64,000 bases of DNA, taken from IMG/VR virus record IMGVR_UViG_3300046048_000227, positions 1 through 64,000 of that record; one strand, 5' to 3'. Positions 52,966 through 61,408 of this stretch are shown piece after piece. The stretch's first letter is position 1, and every line of letters starts with the position of its first letter. Position numbers and translations under genes: made by a program. Origin of the DNA: a virus. Under the pieces are notes generated by a model. That model made no database searches and was not told the origin of the DNA. It saw only the letters and a program-made list of their open reading frames with translations.

Positions 52966-53951
52966 CAGAGTACGATCCAACAATTAGTTCCCTTCTTGAT
53001 TTAGCTCAAGTACGATGGGAAAACAGGGAAGAGAACAGAGACCTTTTAGTTAGGTGGGGTATCCCATTCTTAGATAAAAGACTGTTCGGTATAAACACTG
53101 TTGACGGTGAATTAATATTAATAATTGGAGAAGAAAAACAACGCAAAACTACTCTAGTGATTAACACAATAGTAAACATAATGACAGCAGAGAAACCAGA
53201 AGTAAAACCGCACACAGTTATAGACACACTAGAAAGCGGTATGCCTCCAGGCAGATACACAGATCAGCTTGTTAGCAACCTAGCTTCCAGGTACCTAATG
53301 GAGATTGACCACATACCAGCATCCATGGGCAAGTGCCAAGTTTGCGGGGATTTCTGTAAAGAATTACGGTTATCACCAGAACATTTAAACTACCTACCAC
53401 TGTCCTCGCAACAAAGAGTAGCAGTAACCAAAGCTGTAGCTCACATGAAAGAGTGGCCCGTAGATATATGGGGTGCTGGAATGAACCAAGGCGACACTAG
53501 AAACCTAAAGAATACTGTTGGCGATCTTGATCAGGAGTCTAGGTGGATATGGTCAGCAGAAAACAAAGGCAGTAAGATTTTTGTGATAGACCACGTTCAA
53601 CAATACAGGTTTGATGACATTGTTAACTCAGACTACGAAAAACTTATCAGAGCGGTAAACTCTATTGGCTCTTTCGTAGCCGCATACAAGACAGCAGTGT
53701 TCTTAGTGTCACAAATTTCTATGTGGTCTATGAGAGAGGCTAAAGCTGGAGGAAAAGCTAAAGCGTCTGGAGGAAAAAAACCACACGAGGAAGCTAACGT
53801 TATCATTAAGTCGTCTTATGAGGACAACTCTGGTCAGCTTGGCGTATCTCTAGAGGACAGCAGGAAAAGTGGTTCAGGGTTCCAGCATTTAATTATTGAT
53901 GATATCTCTGGAGCAATAGTACCTAATAAGGATAACAACCCATATGAGTAA
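52962..53951 (+). CDS. DnaB-like replicative helicase / RecA-fold ATPase
   Basis: 329 residues. Walker A-like GEEKQRKTT (56-64) retains the Lys-Thr but has Arg where the last Gly normally is; Walker B KIFVIDHVQQ and VFLVSQIS follow as in DnaB C-terminal domains. An inserted CQVCGDFC could bind zinc. No N-terminal primase-interaction domain is visible. The ATG at 52962 overlaps the polymerase stop and GGAG lies upstream. Position next to the polymerase supports a replication role; a recombinase is the main alternative. Confidence 0.8.
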   Translation: MTEYDPTISSLLDLAQVRWENREENRDLLVRWGIPFLDKRLFGINTVDGELILIIGEEKQRKTTLVINTIVNIMTAEKPEVKPHTVIDTLESGMPPGRYTDQLVSNLASRYLMEIDHIPASMGKCQVCGDFCKELRLSPEHLNYLPLSSQQRVAVTKAVAHMKEWPVDIWGAGMNQGDTRNLKNTVGDLDQESRWIWSAENKGSKIFVIDHVQQYRFDDIVNSDYEKLIRAVNSIGSFVAAYKTAVFLVSQISMWSMREAKAGGKAKASGGKKPHEEANVIIKSSYEDNSGQLGVSLEDSRKSGSGFQHLIIDDISGAIVPNKDNNPYE

Positions 53952-54369
53952 CAAAAAAACAACCAACGAACTACTAATATCTATTAACGATAACCTTGGT
54001 CTACTGTCTGAGGCACAAGAAGACTTCACTAAAAAGTATCAAGTTAGCCCTATCAGTCATGATGAAAGTATAGCCGCTTTTAGGCGCAGACTTAAAATTA
54101 AACAGATCACGGAGGGCAAGAAACTAGCTGCGTATAACAGAGTACTCTCTAACTGCACGCAAGATACTGTAGAACAGTGCAGGTGTGGGGAAAAGCACAT
54201 GGGAATAAAGTTTACTGACGAGTATGGAACAGTGCTTGAAGAAAATATGTGCCCCAGAACATGGTACATAAAACTTGTGAGAATGGCACTTGAGGAAGGG
54301 CACGGCACAAAATTTACAAAAACTAACCCGATCAAAGGGTTCATGAGGTACTATAAAAATGGAAAATAA
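53944..54369 (+). CDS. Unknown replication-region protein
   Basis: 141 residues, helical N-terminal half, then CRCGEKH and a CPRTWY segment that may bind zinc. Overlaps the helicase-like gene by eight bases and the next gene by 11. No family recognised. Confidence 0.72.
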   Translation: MSNKKTTNELLISINDNLGLLSEAQEDFTKKYQVSPISHDESIAAFRRRLKIKQITEGKKLAAYNRVLSNCTQDTVEQCRCGEKHMGIKFTDEYGTVLEENMCPRTWYIKLVRMALEEGHGTKFTKTNPIKGFMRYYKNGK

Positions 54370-55438
54370 ACTAGTAAACGAACTAAGCATAACCTTTACT
54401 GAAAACCCAGAGCAAGAAGTCCTTCGCTTAGGCAACGAACTTAAACTTAAGAACATAGTAGAGCAACTGAACTCCGGTAAAGCTCTCTCCGAAACGTTTA
54501 AGGAAGACATTAAAGACTTGTTATGGATAATTACTGATCTATTTACTACGTCACTGCCTATCCTTGATAGTTCTCCAGAAGAAACTTTAAGGAAAGCAAG
54601 CAGAGACGTTAACCTATCAAGACTTCTTAGGGAGAGGGGCATGGCTAGGCTGTACCTATTATCCCAAAGCAAGAAAACGATAGAAGTTTATGATGAACAA
54701 AACCAACTTGTGCAAAACATTAAAGTAAACGTGTTCCAAACTATTAAAGACCCTTACTCTGGCGATCCATTTAAGACACAGCAAGACTTTCTAGCTTGGT
54801 TCTGTAAGGACGCCAAGGTATCTAGAGCACTGGTGTTTATCAGATTTGGCACCTACCTAAAACTAACTACTGCTCTTGGCTATACACTAGAAGAGGCATT
54901 CAACATAATTATAACTAAACCAACAGTAATTAAAGACGCCCTTGAAGGTATTGGACAGTGGGAGAAAGGCAGACTTCTTGGGATTAACCCAGACATAGCA
55001 AAGAACTTGGTGCACAATATCCTACCTGTTGGTGATGAGCTACGAGAACAGATAGAATGCCTAGCTGACGATGTAATAGATGCCCACAACAGGGGAGATG
55101 AAGAGGAGGAGTATAGACTAGCTGACGAACTAGCCAACATGTCTGTTCCAGCAATTAGAAAACTTATTGAAGAGCTTGCTACGCACGAAAGCGTAAGGGA
55201 TGCAACTAAGTTGGTAAAGAATGACATACTTAAATCACCAGAGATTGGCTATTGGTGGGATGACTACTTAGTAGGGATCAAAGTAGAACTTATAGTTAAA
55301 GGTGTTGATGAGAATGGTACAGAAAGGATCAACGATATCTATACTGTAACATTACTACCAGACAGTAAAGAAAAACTACCAGAAGAAATAGTTAAAGACC
55401 TTAGCAAAAGACTTTCTATTAGAAACTCCCTTGACTAA
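54359..55438 (+). CDS. Unknown replication-region protein
   Basis: 359 residues, largely helical and acidic, with GDEEEEYRLADELANM in the middle and a beta-rich end. No motif recognised. Its place between helicase-like and ERF genes suggests replication or recombination. No strong ribosome binding site; probably coupled to the preceding gene. Confidence 0.73.
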   Translation: MENKLVNELSITFTENPEQEVLRLGNELKLKNIVEQLNSGKALSETFKEDIKDLLWIITDLFTTSLPILDSSPEETLRKASRDVNLSRLLRERGMARLYLLSQSKKTIEVYDEQNQLVQNIKVNVFQTIKDPYSGDPFKTQQDFLAWFCKDAKVSRALVFIRFGTYLKLTTALGYTLEEAFNIIITKPTVIKDALEGIGQWEKGRLLGINPDIAKNLVHNILPVGDELREQIECLADDVIDAHNRGDEEEEYRLADELANMSVPAIRKLIEELATHESVRDATKLVKNDILKSPEIGYWWDDYLVGIKVELIVKGVDENGTERINDIYTVTLLPDSKEKLPEEIVKDLSKRLSIRNSLD

Positions 55439-55459
55439 GGCACAAGTTTGTAGTATAAT
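55431..55459 (+). promoter_or_regulatory. Sigma-70 promoter for the ERF gene
   Basis: TTGACT (55431-55436), 17 bases, TATAAT (55454-55459), 28 bases before the ERF start. Confidence 0.85.
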
Positions 55460-55486
55460 TAACTAATAAAGAACAGGAGGATTTAA

Positions 55487-56272
55487 ATGGCAACTGCTAA
55501 ACCTAAAAGTGTGCAAGAAGCTATCCTACGAGTGATGAATGATGTAGGTTACGTAAAGAAAACAGGTACTATGGAATTTGGTAGAACTTCGTACACCTTT
55601 GCTCAAGAACGTGAGTTGATCGCCGCTCTACGTCCTAGTATGGTAGCTAATGGTCTTATAATGGTTCCTAAAGGAGTTACTCCTGGAACAGAAACATACG
55701 ATACCTTTACTAAAAACAGCAAGCTTTGGAGAATTTATAGAGCAGAGTTTCGTTTTGAAATTAGCCACCCAGACTCTGATACATCTATCCTAGTATCTGT
55801 TCCTGGAGAAGGTGCGGATAATGGTGACAAAGCTTCAAATAAAGCGGCTACTGGTGCAGTGAAATATGCTTTACGGCAAACTTTCTTAATTGAAACTGGT
55901 GACGATCCAGACAATACTAGCTCAGATGAAATATCTGGTGATGAGCATAACACTGTTACCAAGGCAGAAGACAGCAAAGAAAAAGCTACTACACCAAAAA
56001 CAGATGACACAGCTATGCAGAAAGCACTAGCGTACAAAGTACCTGCGGGGCTTCCTCACAAAGGGGACACCATTGCTAAAGCAATGACACAGAAACCAAC
56101 AGGCGTTATGGTAATCAGCTTCTTGGCTGGTATGGAGCCTTCTGGTAATGGCACAATGTATGAGCCAAAAGATGAGGAAGGACAGAAGGTGCAAGCTGCC
56201 GCAAAGTTTGTCTACGGGAACCACGCTGAATTTAAAAAGCTGTTAGCAGAATACAAAAAAACAGTTAACTAG
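55487..56272 (+). CDS. erf: ERF-family single-strand annealing protein
   Basis: 261 residues. VGYVKKTGTMEFG...YTF, then GDKASNKAATGAVKYALRQT and IETGDDPD follow the ERF superfamily pattern of phage single-strand annealing proteins, which pair complementary DNA during recombination and repair. The C-terminal 90 residues are variable and charged. It has its own promoter and terminator, so it is expressed as a separate unit. Confidence 0.87.
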   Translation: MATAKPKSVQEAILRVMNDVGYVKKTGTMEFGRTSYTFAQERELIAALRPSMVANGLIMVPKGVTPGTETYDTFTKNSKLWRIYRAEFRFEISHPDSDTSILVSVPGEGADNGDKASNKAATGAVKYALRQTFLIETGDDPDNTSSDEISGDEHNTVTKAEDSKEKATTPKTDDTAMQKALAYKVPAGLPHKGDTIAKAMTQKPTGVMVISFLAGMEPSGNGTMYEPKDEEGQKVQAAAKFVYGNHAEFKKLLAEYKKTVN

Positions 56273-56296
56273 TAATACAGAAACAGGAATAAGAGA

Positions 56297-56326
56297 AACC
56301 CCCCTAAACTAGGGGGGTTATTTTTT
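56297..56326 (+). terminator. Strong terminator between convergent units
   Basis: AACCCCCCTA-aac-TAGGGGGGTT followed by ATTTTTT. It ends the ERF unit; genes beyond are on the other strand. Confidence 0.9.
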
Positions 56327-56356
56327 CCTCAAATAGATACAAAAGATACAGCTTAT

Positions 56357-57802
56357 TTAAAATTCCCACTGCTCTCCAACGTCCTCTACCAACTCAGCTA
56401 CAATATCTACCTCTTCCCTGCTGCGGACAGTGCCATCGTATAAGTACCCAACACCTTCAGTTACTGGGATTTGGAACGGTACACTATCAAAGATATCATA
56501 CCTAACAAGAGCTAACCCCTGTTGCCAGACACTTTTAAGTGTACTACCTGGAACTGTTCCATCTATCTTACAAGCTGTGCCAGGGGAAAAGGCGTATACA
56601 TGGTCTGTGCCTTCTGCGTATCTAAGGTTATTTGTTGCAAACTCTCGTCTATGTATATGACCAAAAATAGTATTAACATGGCTTTCTCTAGCTATCTTAG
56701 AGGCTGTCATACCAGCACCAGCAGACACAGTGTTACCGTGGATAACTCTAGTATGCCCATTACCTAACCATACCTCATTATTAGGATAGCCCCCGTACCA
56801 ATCTATATCTAAGTTGTCAAAACCTAACAAGTTCGGTATGCTCCAAGCATCAAAACTTTCTACAGCATCAGCAGATCGTAAACCATATGCCCAAGGTACG
56901 TGCTTAGCTATAGCATCTCTTAGTCGTTTGTCATGGTTCCCTTCTATAACATCTATGTCTGCATCTTGTGCCTCTTGTCTAAACTTAGACAACCACCAGC
57001 TAGCCTCAATAATAGCAGGCTGTGTGTGGCGCACAAACTCAGGTGATCTTAAGAATTTATCAGACCAGTCAGGAAGATCAAGCATATCTCCTAAGAAGAT
57101 AACCTTACTTACCTTTATTTCCTGAAGTATCTGTAAAGCTATGTCTAGTACTCTCCTGTCATGGAAAGGCACCAACTTTCTATACTTACTATATGGATCA
57201 GAAGTAAACCCAAACTGTGTGTCTGGAATTATCAAAGCACTATGGTCATAAAATGTCTTTTTACTTGTAGGGGTCTGGTAATCAAACGAAAAAGATACGC
57301 TCTGTATTGTTGGGTTTATCGGTACTGGGTTTCTGCGTACTAACCAAACCTTAACTTGGGTTAGCCCTTCTTTATGTATCTTACCGGAGTCTTCTAACTC
57401 CCCTTCTACTACAACACCGTCTATCCACCGCATACTAACTTGTTTATCTTTCCTGCCCATATGCCAGTTATTAACTATGTACCTGTCAATCTTCCACTCT
57501 TCTAAATCAACGTTGCAGTATTCTAATAACTGATCTAAGGTAGTAATCTCACTACCTTTAAGGCTAGATAAAACTTTATGGTTAAGGTCTTCATTGTTTT
57601 CTTTAATGCCTACACTAGCATCTTCTCCTAGCATTTCTTTAGCAAATCTTCTAAGATACCTTCTTAGACTGTTATCTTTTATGCCGTCTAGATGAACATC
57701 TTCACCTGCTTGGTACCTCTCATATAAATCAAGCTTCTCATCCCACGGCATACTAGACCAGCTACTACGTCCTGGTCTTCCTCTTCTGCGTTTAGAAGTC
57801 AC
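56357..57802 (-). CDS. Metallophosphoesterase with N-terminal extension
   Basis: 481 residues. DTQ (194-196), GDMLD (238-242), GNH (288-290) and a later FGHIHR are the metal-binding motifs of calcineurin-like phosphoesterases. The first ~180 residues include a basic segment (SKRRRGRPGRSSW) and a possible helix-turn-helix. GTG start with AAGGAG upstream. Likely a nuclease or phosphatase acting on DNA or RNA ends. Palindrome copy 6 lies inside the gene. Confidence 0.85.
   Translation of the reverse strand: MTSKRRRGRPGRSSWSSMPWDEKLDLYERYQAGEDVHLDGIKDNSLRRYLRRFAKEMLGEDASVGIKENNEDLNHKVLSSLKGSEITTLDQLLEYCNVDLEEWKIDRYIVNNWHMGRKDKQVSMRWIDGVVVEGELEDSGKIHKEGLTQVKVWLVRRNPVPINPTIQSVSFSFDYQTPTSKKTFYDHSALIIPDTQFGFTSDPYSKYRKLVPFHDRRVLDIALQILQEIKVSKVIFLGDMLDLPDWSDKFLRSPEFVRHTQPAIIEASWWLSKFRQEAQDADIDVIEGNHDKRLRDAIAKHVPWAYGLRSADAVESFDAWSIPNLLGFDNLDIDWYGGYPNNEVWLGNGHTRVIHGNTVSAGAGMTASKIARESHVNTIFGHIHRREFATNNLRYAEGTDHVYAFSPGTACKIDGTVPGSTLKSVWQQGLALVRYDIFDSVPFQIPVTEGVGYLYDGTVRSREEVDIVAELVEDVGEQWEF
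56976..56991. promoter_or_regulatory. Palindromic element copy 6 (inside a gene)
   Basis: TGTCTAAACTTAGACA, inside the phosphoesterase gene. Same core as the other five copies. Confidence 0.5.
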
Positions 57803-57806
57803 TATT

Positions 57807-58139
57807 CTACTGCTCCTTGTTCTTTAGGGCTTTGAAAAGTCTCCTGAAATCTCCAACTGTAATTATCTTTGAGTTAATTTCTACTAGCGTTGAAGAGTCT
57901 GGATAATCATTTTTCCAGGCTTTAGCAAATTCTTTTGCCACTGGTTTAAATGGGTCTAACGCTACGTCCAGTGGATCACGTACAGCTTCTATGATACTTG
58001 GAATAGCCGTTCTTCGTATACCAGCTACAGCTAAAAGCTCTGTCCTAGAGGCAGCTAATACTTTTTCTGGGGTGTCATACTCAGCTTCTATAAGAGCGTC
58101 AGCTATATCTTCAGGTAAAAGTTCTTTAAGATCACGCAT
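57807..58139 (-). CDS. Helix-hairpin-helix protein
   Basis: 110 residues. DIADALIEAEYDTPEKVLAA then ELLAVAGI resembles a helix-hairpin-helix DNA-binding unit. Immediately upstream of the phosphoesterase gene and served by a promoter at 58165-58193; the two may act together on DNA. Confidence 0.72.
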   Translation of the reverse strand: MRDLKELLPEDIADALIEAEYDTPEKVLAASRTELLAVAGIRRTAIPSIIEAVRDPLDVALDPFKPVAKEFAKAWKNDYPDSSTLVEINSKIITVGDFRRLFKALKNKEQ

Positions 58140-58164
58140 AAAACATACCTCCTACTATAGGTAT

Positions 58165-58193
58165 ATTATACCACACTTATCTAATTTATACAA
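58165..58193 (-). promoter_or_regulatory. Sigma-70 promoter, minus strand
   Basis: On the minus strand TTGTAT (58193-58188), 17 bases ending TGTGG, TATAAT (58170-58165); drives the HhH and phosphoesterase genes. Confidence 0.75.
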
Positions 58194-58197
58194 GTTA

Positions 58198-58560
58198 TTA
58201 GGCTCTAGGAAGTTTCAAAGCAGCAACTGTTACTGAAGCAGTTGACTCATAAGTAACTATAAAAGCTTGTTCAATTGCATTATCAGCGTCATACTGTTCG
58301 TACATACTTGGGAAGGGGCCAATCATCCGTTCTTCTCCAGCGGTTACTGTTACAACACGATCAGCAATTACTAAGCCATCTGCTGTATTAGGTGTTGCTA
58401 TTGTAACATCAACATCCCCGCCGCTGCCATTAATAACATGAAGAAACGTCCTTCTTCCCGCGTTATCTACAGCGTGCCCGTCTCCAGATACAGCAGCTAC
58501 ATAAACTGCCTCTAGCCCTGTTCTTACAATATCTTGTACTACTAATTGAGTGGTAGCCAT
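58198..58560 (-). CDS. Virion decoration-like protein
   Basis: 120 residues. TTQLVVQDIVRTGLEAVYVAA and the beta-rich remainder are typical of small phage head proteins of unknown exact role, by remembered pattern. AAGGAG upstream; the start overlaps the stop of the following minus-strand gene (TAATG). Confidence 0.65.
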   Translation of the reverse strand: MATTQLVVQDIVRTGLEAVYVAAVSGDGHAVDNAGRRTFLHVINGSGGDVDVTIATPNTADGLVIADRVVTVTAGEERMIGPFPSMYEQYDADNAIEQAFIVTYESTASVTVAALKLPRA

Positions 58561-58871
58561 TATTTTGTCTCCTTAACTTTACTATTACCGTTCATATCGG
58601 CTAGCTTTCTACTTAAATTTAAAATTATCCTATCTTTCACCAAGCTTTCAGCCTGTGCTTCTATACATTTTTCTTTTAACCTTTCTAGCTCGATCCGTAA
58701 ATAAGCTATTGTCTCTGTTGATGCACCAGCAATTTCATCAACAGCTTCAGTAGTTTTAGTAAATTTATCTAATGGTTCTTTCCTTTTAGCTATAGCATAA
58801 TCAAACGCCTTAGTCAAAAGAACAGTAATAATACTAGCAGCTATTGGGAGTACAACATTTAATTCATCCAT
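58560..58871 (-). CDS. Membrane-anchored coiled-coil protein (possible holin/spanin part)
   Basis: 103 residues from the ATG at 58871 (GGAG upstream); a longer frame to 58973 overlaps the next gene without a binding site. One N-terminal membrane segment (about 5-25), then a long coiled coil. Such proteins occur in phage lysis cassettes. Confidence 0.65.
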   Translation of the reverse strand: MDELNVVLPIAASIITVLLTKAFDYAIAKRKEPLDKFTKTTEAVDEIAGASTETIAYLRIELERLKEKCIEAQAESLVKDRIILNLSRKLADMNGNSKVKETK

Positions 58872-59271
58872 TTCCAAGTCTCCAGTAAGCCCAGGATGTA
58901 AGCAACGTAAGTAGAGCGTATGTGCCTGCTGGAAAGGAAAACGGTATACTCTTAAAAAGAAGTGCTGATACAAAAGCCCATATACCTACAGAAAACAGCA
59001 TAACTCCTCTCTGTAGTCTTACATTACCAAGCGATTTAGCTATAAGGTTCCCAAAACCGCATAAAGTAAAAACTGATATCCAAAAAACATTTGAAGCGTG
59101 CTGTGCCATAGGCACTGTTACACCACAAGCTGGCCCGTTGCAGCCAATAAGATAAATGATCACCCACCACAAAGCAGTGAAGGAAGTAAACAGCACAACT
59201 GGTGTAGGATCAGCCGTAACGAGGGGCACAAGCAGCGGCTTTACTATTCTTTCGTTTATAAAATTTTTCAT
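58864..59271 (-). CDS. Multi-pass membrane protein
   Basis: 135 residues with four hydrophobic segments (about 25-43, 61-80, 89-107, 112-130). Between lysis-type genes, so a holin or holin-related role is plausible. GAGG precedes the ATG; the candidate phage promoter copy 3 lies 24 bases upstream. Confidence 0.7.
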   Translation of the reverse strand: MKNFINERIVKPLLVPLVTADPTPVVLFTSFTALWWVIIYLIGCNGPACGVTVPMAQHASNVFWISVFTLCGFGNLIAKSLGNVRLQRGVMLFSVGIWAFVSALLFKSIPFSFPAGTYALLTLLTSWAYWRLGNG

Positions 59272-59294
59272 ATTAATTCCTCAACCTCTCTCTA

Positions 59295-59308
59295 TATCTA
59301 CAATCGAG
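59295..59308 (-). promoter_or_regulatory. Candidate phage-specific promoter, copy 3
   Basis: Minus-strand CTCGATTGTAGATA, followed by TAGAGAG, matches the copies at 35592 and 37296 and lies upstream of the membrane-protein gene ending at 59271. Confidence 0.5.
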
Positions 59309-59330
59309 TTACCGTTGAGGTTGTAGGATA

Positions 59331-59741
59331 TTAAGGCTCTAAGTCATCCTCTGTAGGTTGTTTAGCCACTTCTTCTGTTGGTTCCTCAAAGAAAAATGAT
59401 AGTGTTCTATATGTTGACCCCTTAAGCTTAACATCACCCAACAAATCTTCGGTCATTAAAGGAATAGATATCTCTACTTCTTCGTTTTCTAAGAAATCAT
59501 TAAAGGCATCGTCAACTTCTTTCTTTCGACTATCCTTAAGTTTGGCATAGTCAACAGAGACGTTTAATGAAGCAAATAAACTCTTACGTCCTTCTTCAAT
59601 AATTTTTAGTTGCTCTACCAATTGCTTAGATAATACACTAATTCTTCTACCAGCCCTTATGTTCCATTCTTTACTTTCAAGTTCTTGTAAAGCTGGTTGT
59701 GTTGCAAATACTTCTCTTAATGTTAGTGTTACTTTTTCCAT
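59331..59741 (-). CDS. Unknown phage protein
   Basis: 136 residues, helical, charged, with an acidic tail (QPTEDDLEP). GAGGGA upstream. Similar proteins of unknown function are common in virion/lysis regions. Confidence 0.72.
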   Translation of the reverse strand: MEKVTLTLREVFATQPALQELESKEWNIRAGRRISVLSKQLVEQLKIIEEGRKSLFASLNVSVDYAKLKDSRKKEVDDAFNDFLENEEVEISIPLMTEDLLGDVKLKGSTYRTLSFFFEEPTEEVAKQPTEDDLEP

Positions 59742-59761
59742 AATTCCCTCTCAACTCAAAT

Positions 59762-59785
59762 AGGGAGGATATTGCTATCCTCCCT
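59762..59785. terminator. Perfect hairpin between lysis genes
   Basis: AGGGAGGATA-ttgc-TATCCTCCCT, 10 bp. T-rich on the plus side (TTTAAT); on the coding minus strand followed by ATTTGAG, so it may be an attenuator or mRNA-stabilising hairpin. Confidence 0.55.
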
Positions 59786-59807
59786 TTAATTCATCTCTTA
59801 TAAAATA

Positions 59808-60212
59808 CTAACCCTGCCCGTCTGGTAGTTCTGGTTCAGTCGGTTGGATTCCAATTTTACCCAACACTCCTGTAAGAACTCCAAAGGATGCAAAGTGACC
59901 AAACAAAGAGGCTAGTATTTTAGCAGACACGGTAGCATATATAGTCCACCCAATACCACTAGACACGGTTTGGTACGCTTCAGGAACAAGTTCAGCGGGT
60001 GCCAAGAGTACAAACTCCGCAACTAACCAACCCAAGATTGGGAGACCGTTGCTTGATAAGTAGTCAGTAATCTTGTCCCATGTAAACCTTTTTTGAGCTA
60101 CGGCTGTAAGAACTCCGAAGCCTAAATCTAGCAGTGCAAAAATCACTAGCCAGATCAAAGGTGTCGCCACAGTATTAACATAGGCTAGAAAATCAGGAAG
60201 TATAATATCCAT
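59808..60212 (-). CDS. Putative holin
   Basis: 134 residues with three to four membrane segments (about 8-35, 55-75, 80-125). DLGFGVLTAVAQKRFTWDKI between the first two spans and a short polar tail resemble phage holins. It is the gene directly downstream of the endolysin, the classic position; holins make the membrane lesions that release endolysin. AGGAG upstream. Confidence 0.75.
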   Translation of the reverse strand: MDIILPDFLAYVNTVATPLIWLVIFALLDLGFGVLTAVAQKRFTWDKITDYLSSNGLPILGWLVAEFVLLAPAELVPEAYQTVSSGIGWTIYATVSAKILASLFGHFASFGVLTGVLGKIGIQPTEPELPDGQG

Positions 60213-60224
60213 GTTGCTCTCCTC

Positions 60225-61328
60225 TTACTCTACAACGTCCACCCACTTCATGAGAGGTGTACCGTTATAGTCTACGAAGCAGACGTACATTTTGTCTGCA
60301 CCAATCTTAGCCCATATACGCCCATCTGCCTCTTTAAATAGAGTGCCGTGTACAAAAGGCTTCTGTCCTTTACTTAAGTAACCAGCGTATGTAGCACTAG
60401 ATACAATAGGAGCAGTTCTTTGGTTTAACCTATTAATTACTACCTCTGCTGCTCTTGGAGATGTTCCAGCAGGAGGCGGAGGAGGAGGTGTCTCACTCAT
60501 CTTAGGCTTACCAGTTAAAGCTTCCATCCAGTCAGCACCAGAAGTATAAGTAGTGGCGTTATAGTGCTGCCATACTTTATCTAAACTGTATACTCCATAT
60601 CCAGGCAGGCTTAACTCATTCACCCTTACCTTAAAAGCTTTAAGGTCTGCTACTGTTGGCCCCCAAGAGCCTTCTACTCCTGGCTTACCTCTCCAGTAAG
60701 CGGGGGCAATAGGAACAAAATCATTAAATGGTGTGTTATCTAGAGCTTTATACTCTACGTAACACCTGTTTAACTGGGCTGTAGGGTTATGGGAAAACTC
60801 CCAATAAACTTGCGGAGAGTTAAAACCATTAACCTTATCGTGCCTTAACGCAGGTTTAAAAGGAAACTGCGGGAAGTTGGTAGGGAACCTATAAGAGTCT
60901 AGGTAAATAGGGATTCTTTTTGGTACAAAAGTAGAATCTAATAGTGTTTCCATTTTACTCTTGCTTCCGTACTGGTTCCAAACTCCTGACTCAGCATCTA
61001 AATCAACAAAACAAAGACCATACTTTTCAAACTTTTCTATAACTTCAGAAATCATAGAACCATCTGGCCCTGGCTTGTACCCGCTGGTATAAATCCAAAA
61101 CCCAACCTTTTTACCGCCGTCAGTCAGCGTTTTGATAAAGTGCGTAACCGCAGCAACATCACCATTTCTCCAGTTATAAGGGAAAGGGCCATCGACTCCT
61201 GCTGAGTCAATCATCTTAAGGCTAATCCAGTTAGCTCCATAATAATTCATAAACTCAAGGACTTCTTCCGGTGTAGGAAGACTCCTTAGCTGCCATGCCA
61301 TAAAACCAAGACCTTTCTTTACAGTCAT
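60225..61328 (-). CDS. Endolysin: TIM-barrel glycoside hydrolase plus SH3-like domain
   Basis: 367 residues from the ATG at 61328 (GGAGG six bases upstream); an ATG at 61358 overlaps the promoter's -10 box and is rejected. Residues ~1-265 alternate beta/alpha like a TIM-barrel hydrolase (GFWIYTSGY, VDLDAESG, PIAPAYWRG). A PPPPPP linker leads to a ~70-residue C-terminal SH3-like module (RLNQRTAPIVSS...). Next to a holin candidate, so it most likely degrades the cell wall; the bond cut is unknown. Confidence 0.78.
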   Translation of the reverse strand: MTVKKGLGFMAWQLRSLPTPEEVLEFMNYYGANWISLKMIDSAGVDGPFPYNWRNGDVAAVTHFIKTLTDGGKKVGFWIYTSGYKPGPDGSMISEVIEKFEKYGLCFVDLDAESGVWNQYGSKSKMETLLDSTFVPKRIPIYLDSYRFPTNFPQFPFKPALRHDKVNGFNSPQVYWEFSHNPTAQLNRCYVEYKALDNTPFNDFVPIAPAYWRGKPGVEGSWGPTVADLKAFKVRVNELSLPGYGVYSLDKVWQHYNATTYTSGADWMEALTGKPKMSETPPPPPPAGTSPRAAEVVINRLNQRTAPIVSSATYAGYLSKGQKPFVHGTLFKEADGRIWAKIGADKMYVCFVDYNGTPLMKWVDVVE

Positions 61329-61356
61329 ATGTACCTCCACCTTTATATAGTACTTC

Positions 61357-61385
61357 ATTGTACCACACTAGTATCTCTATGTCAA
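61357..61385 (-). promoter_or_regulatory. Sigma-70 promoter, minus strand, for the lysis genes
   Basis: On the minus strand TTGACA (61385-61380), 17 bases ending TGTGG, TACAAT (61362-61357), 29 bases before the endolysin start. Confidence 0.85.
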
Positions 61386-61408
61386 GCTACATACTACAAT
61401 CACGCAGC

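Noticed and set aside
61329-61358. Upstream in-frame start (61358) of the endolysin
   Set aside because: It overlaps the -10 box of the promoter at 61357-61385, so it would not be transcribed; GGAGG supports 61328.
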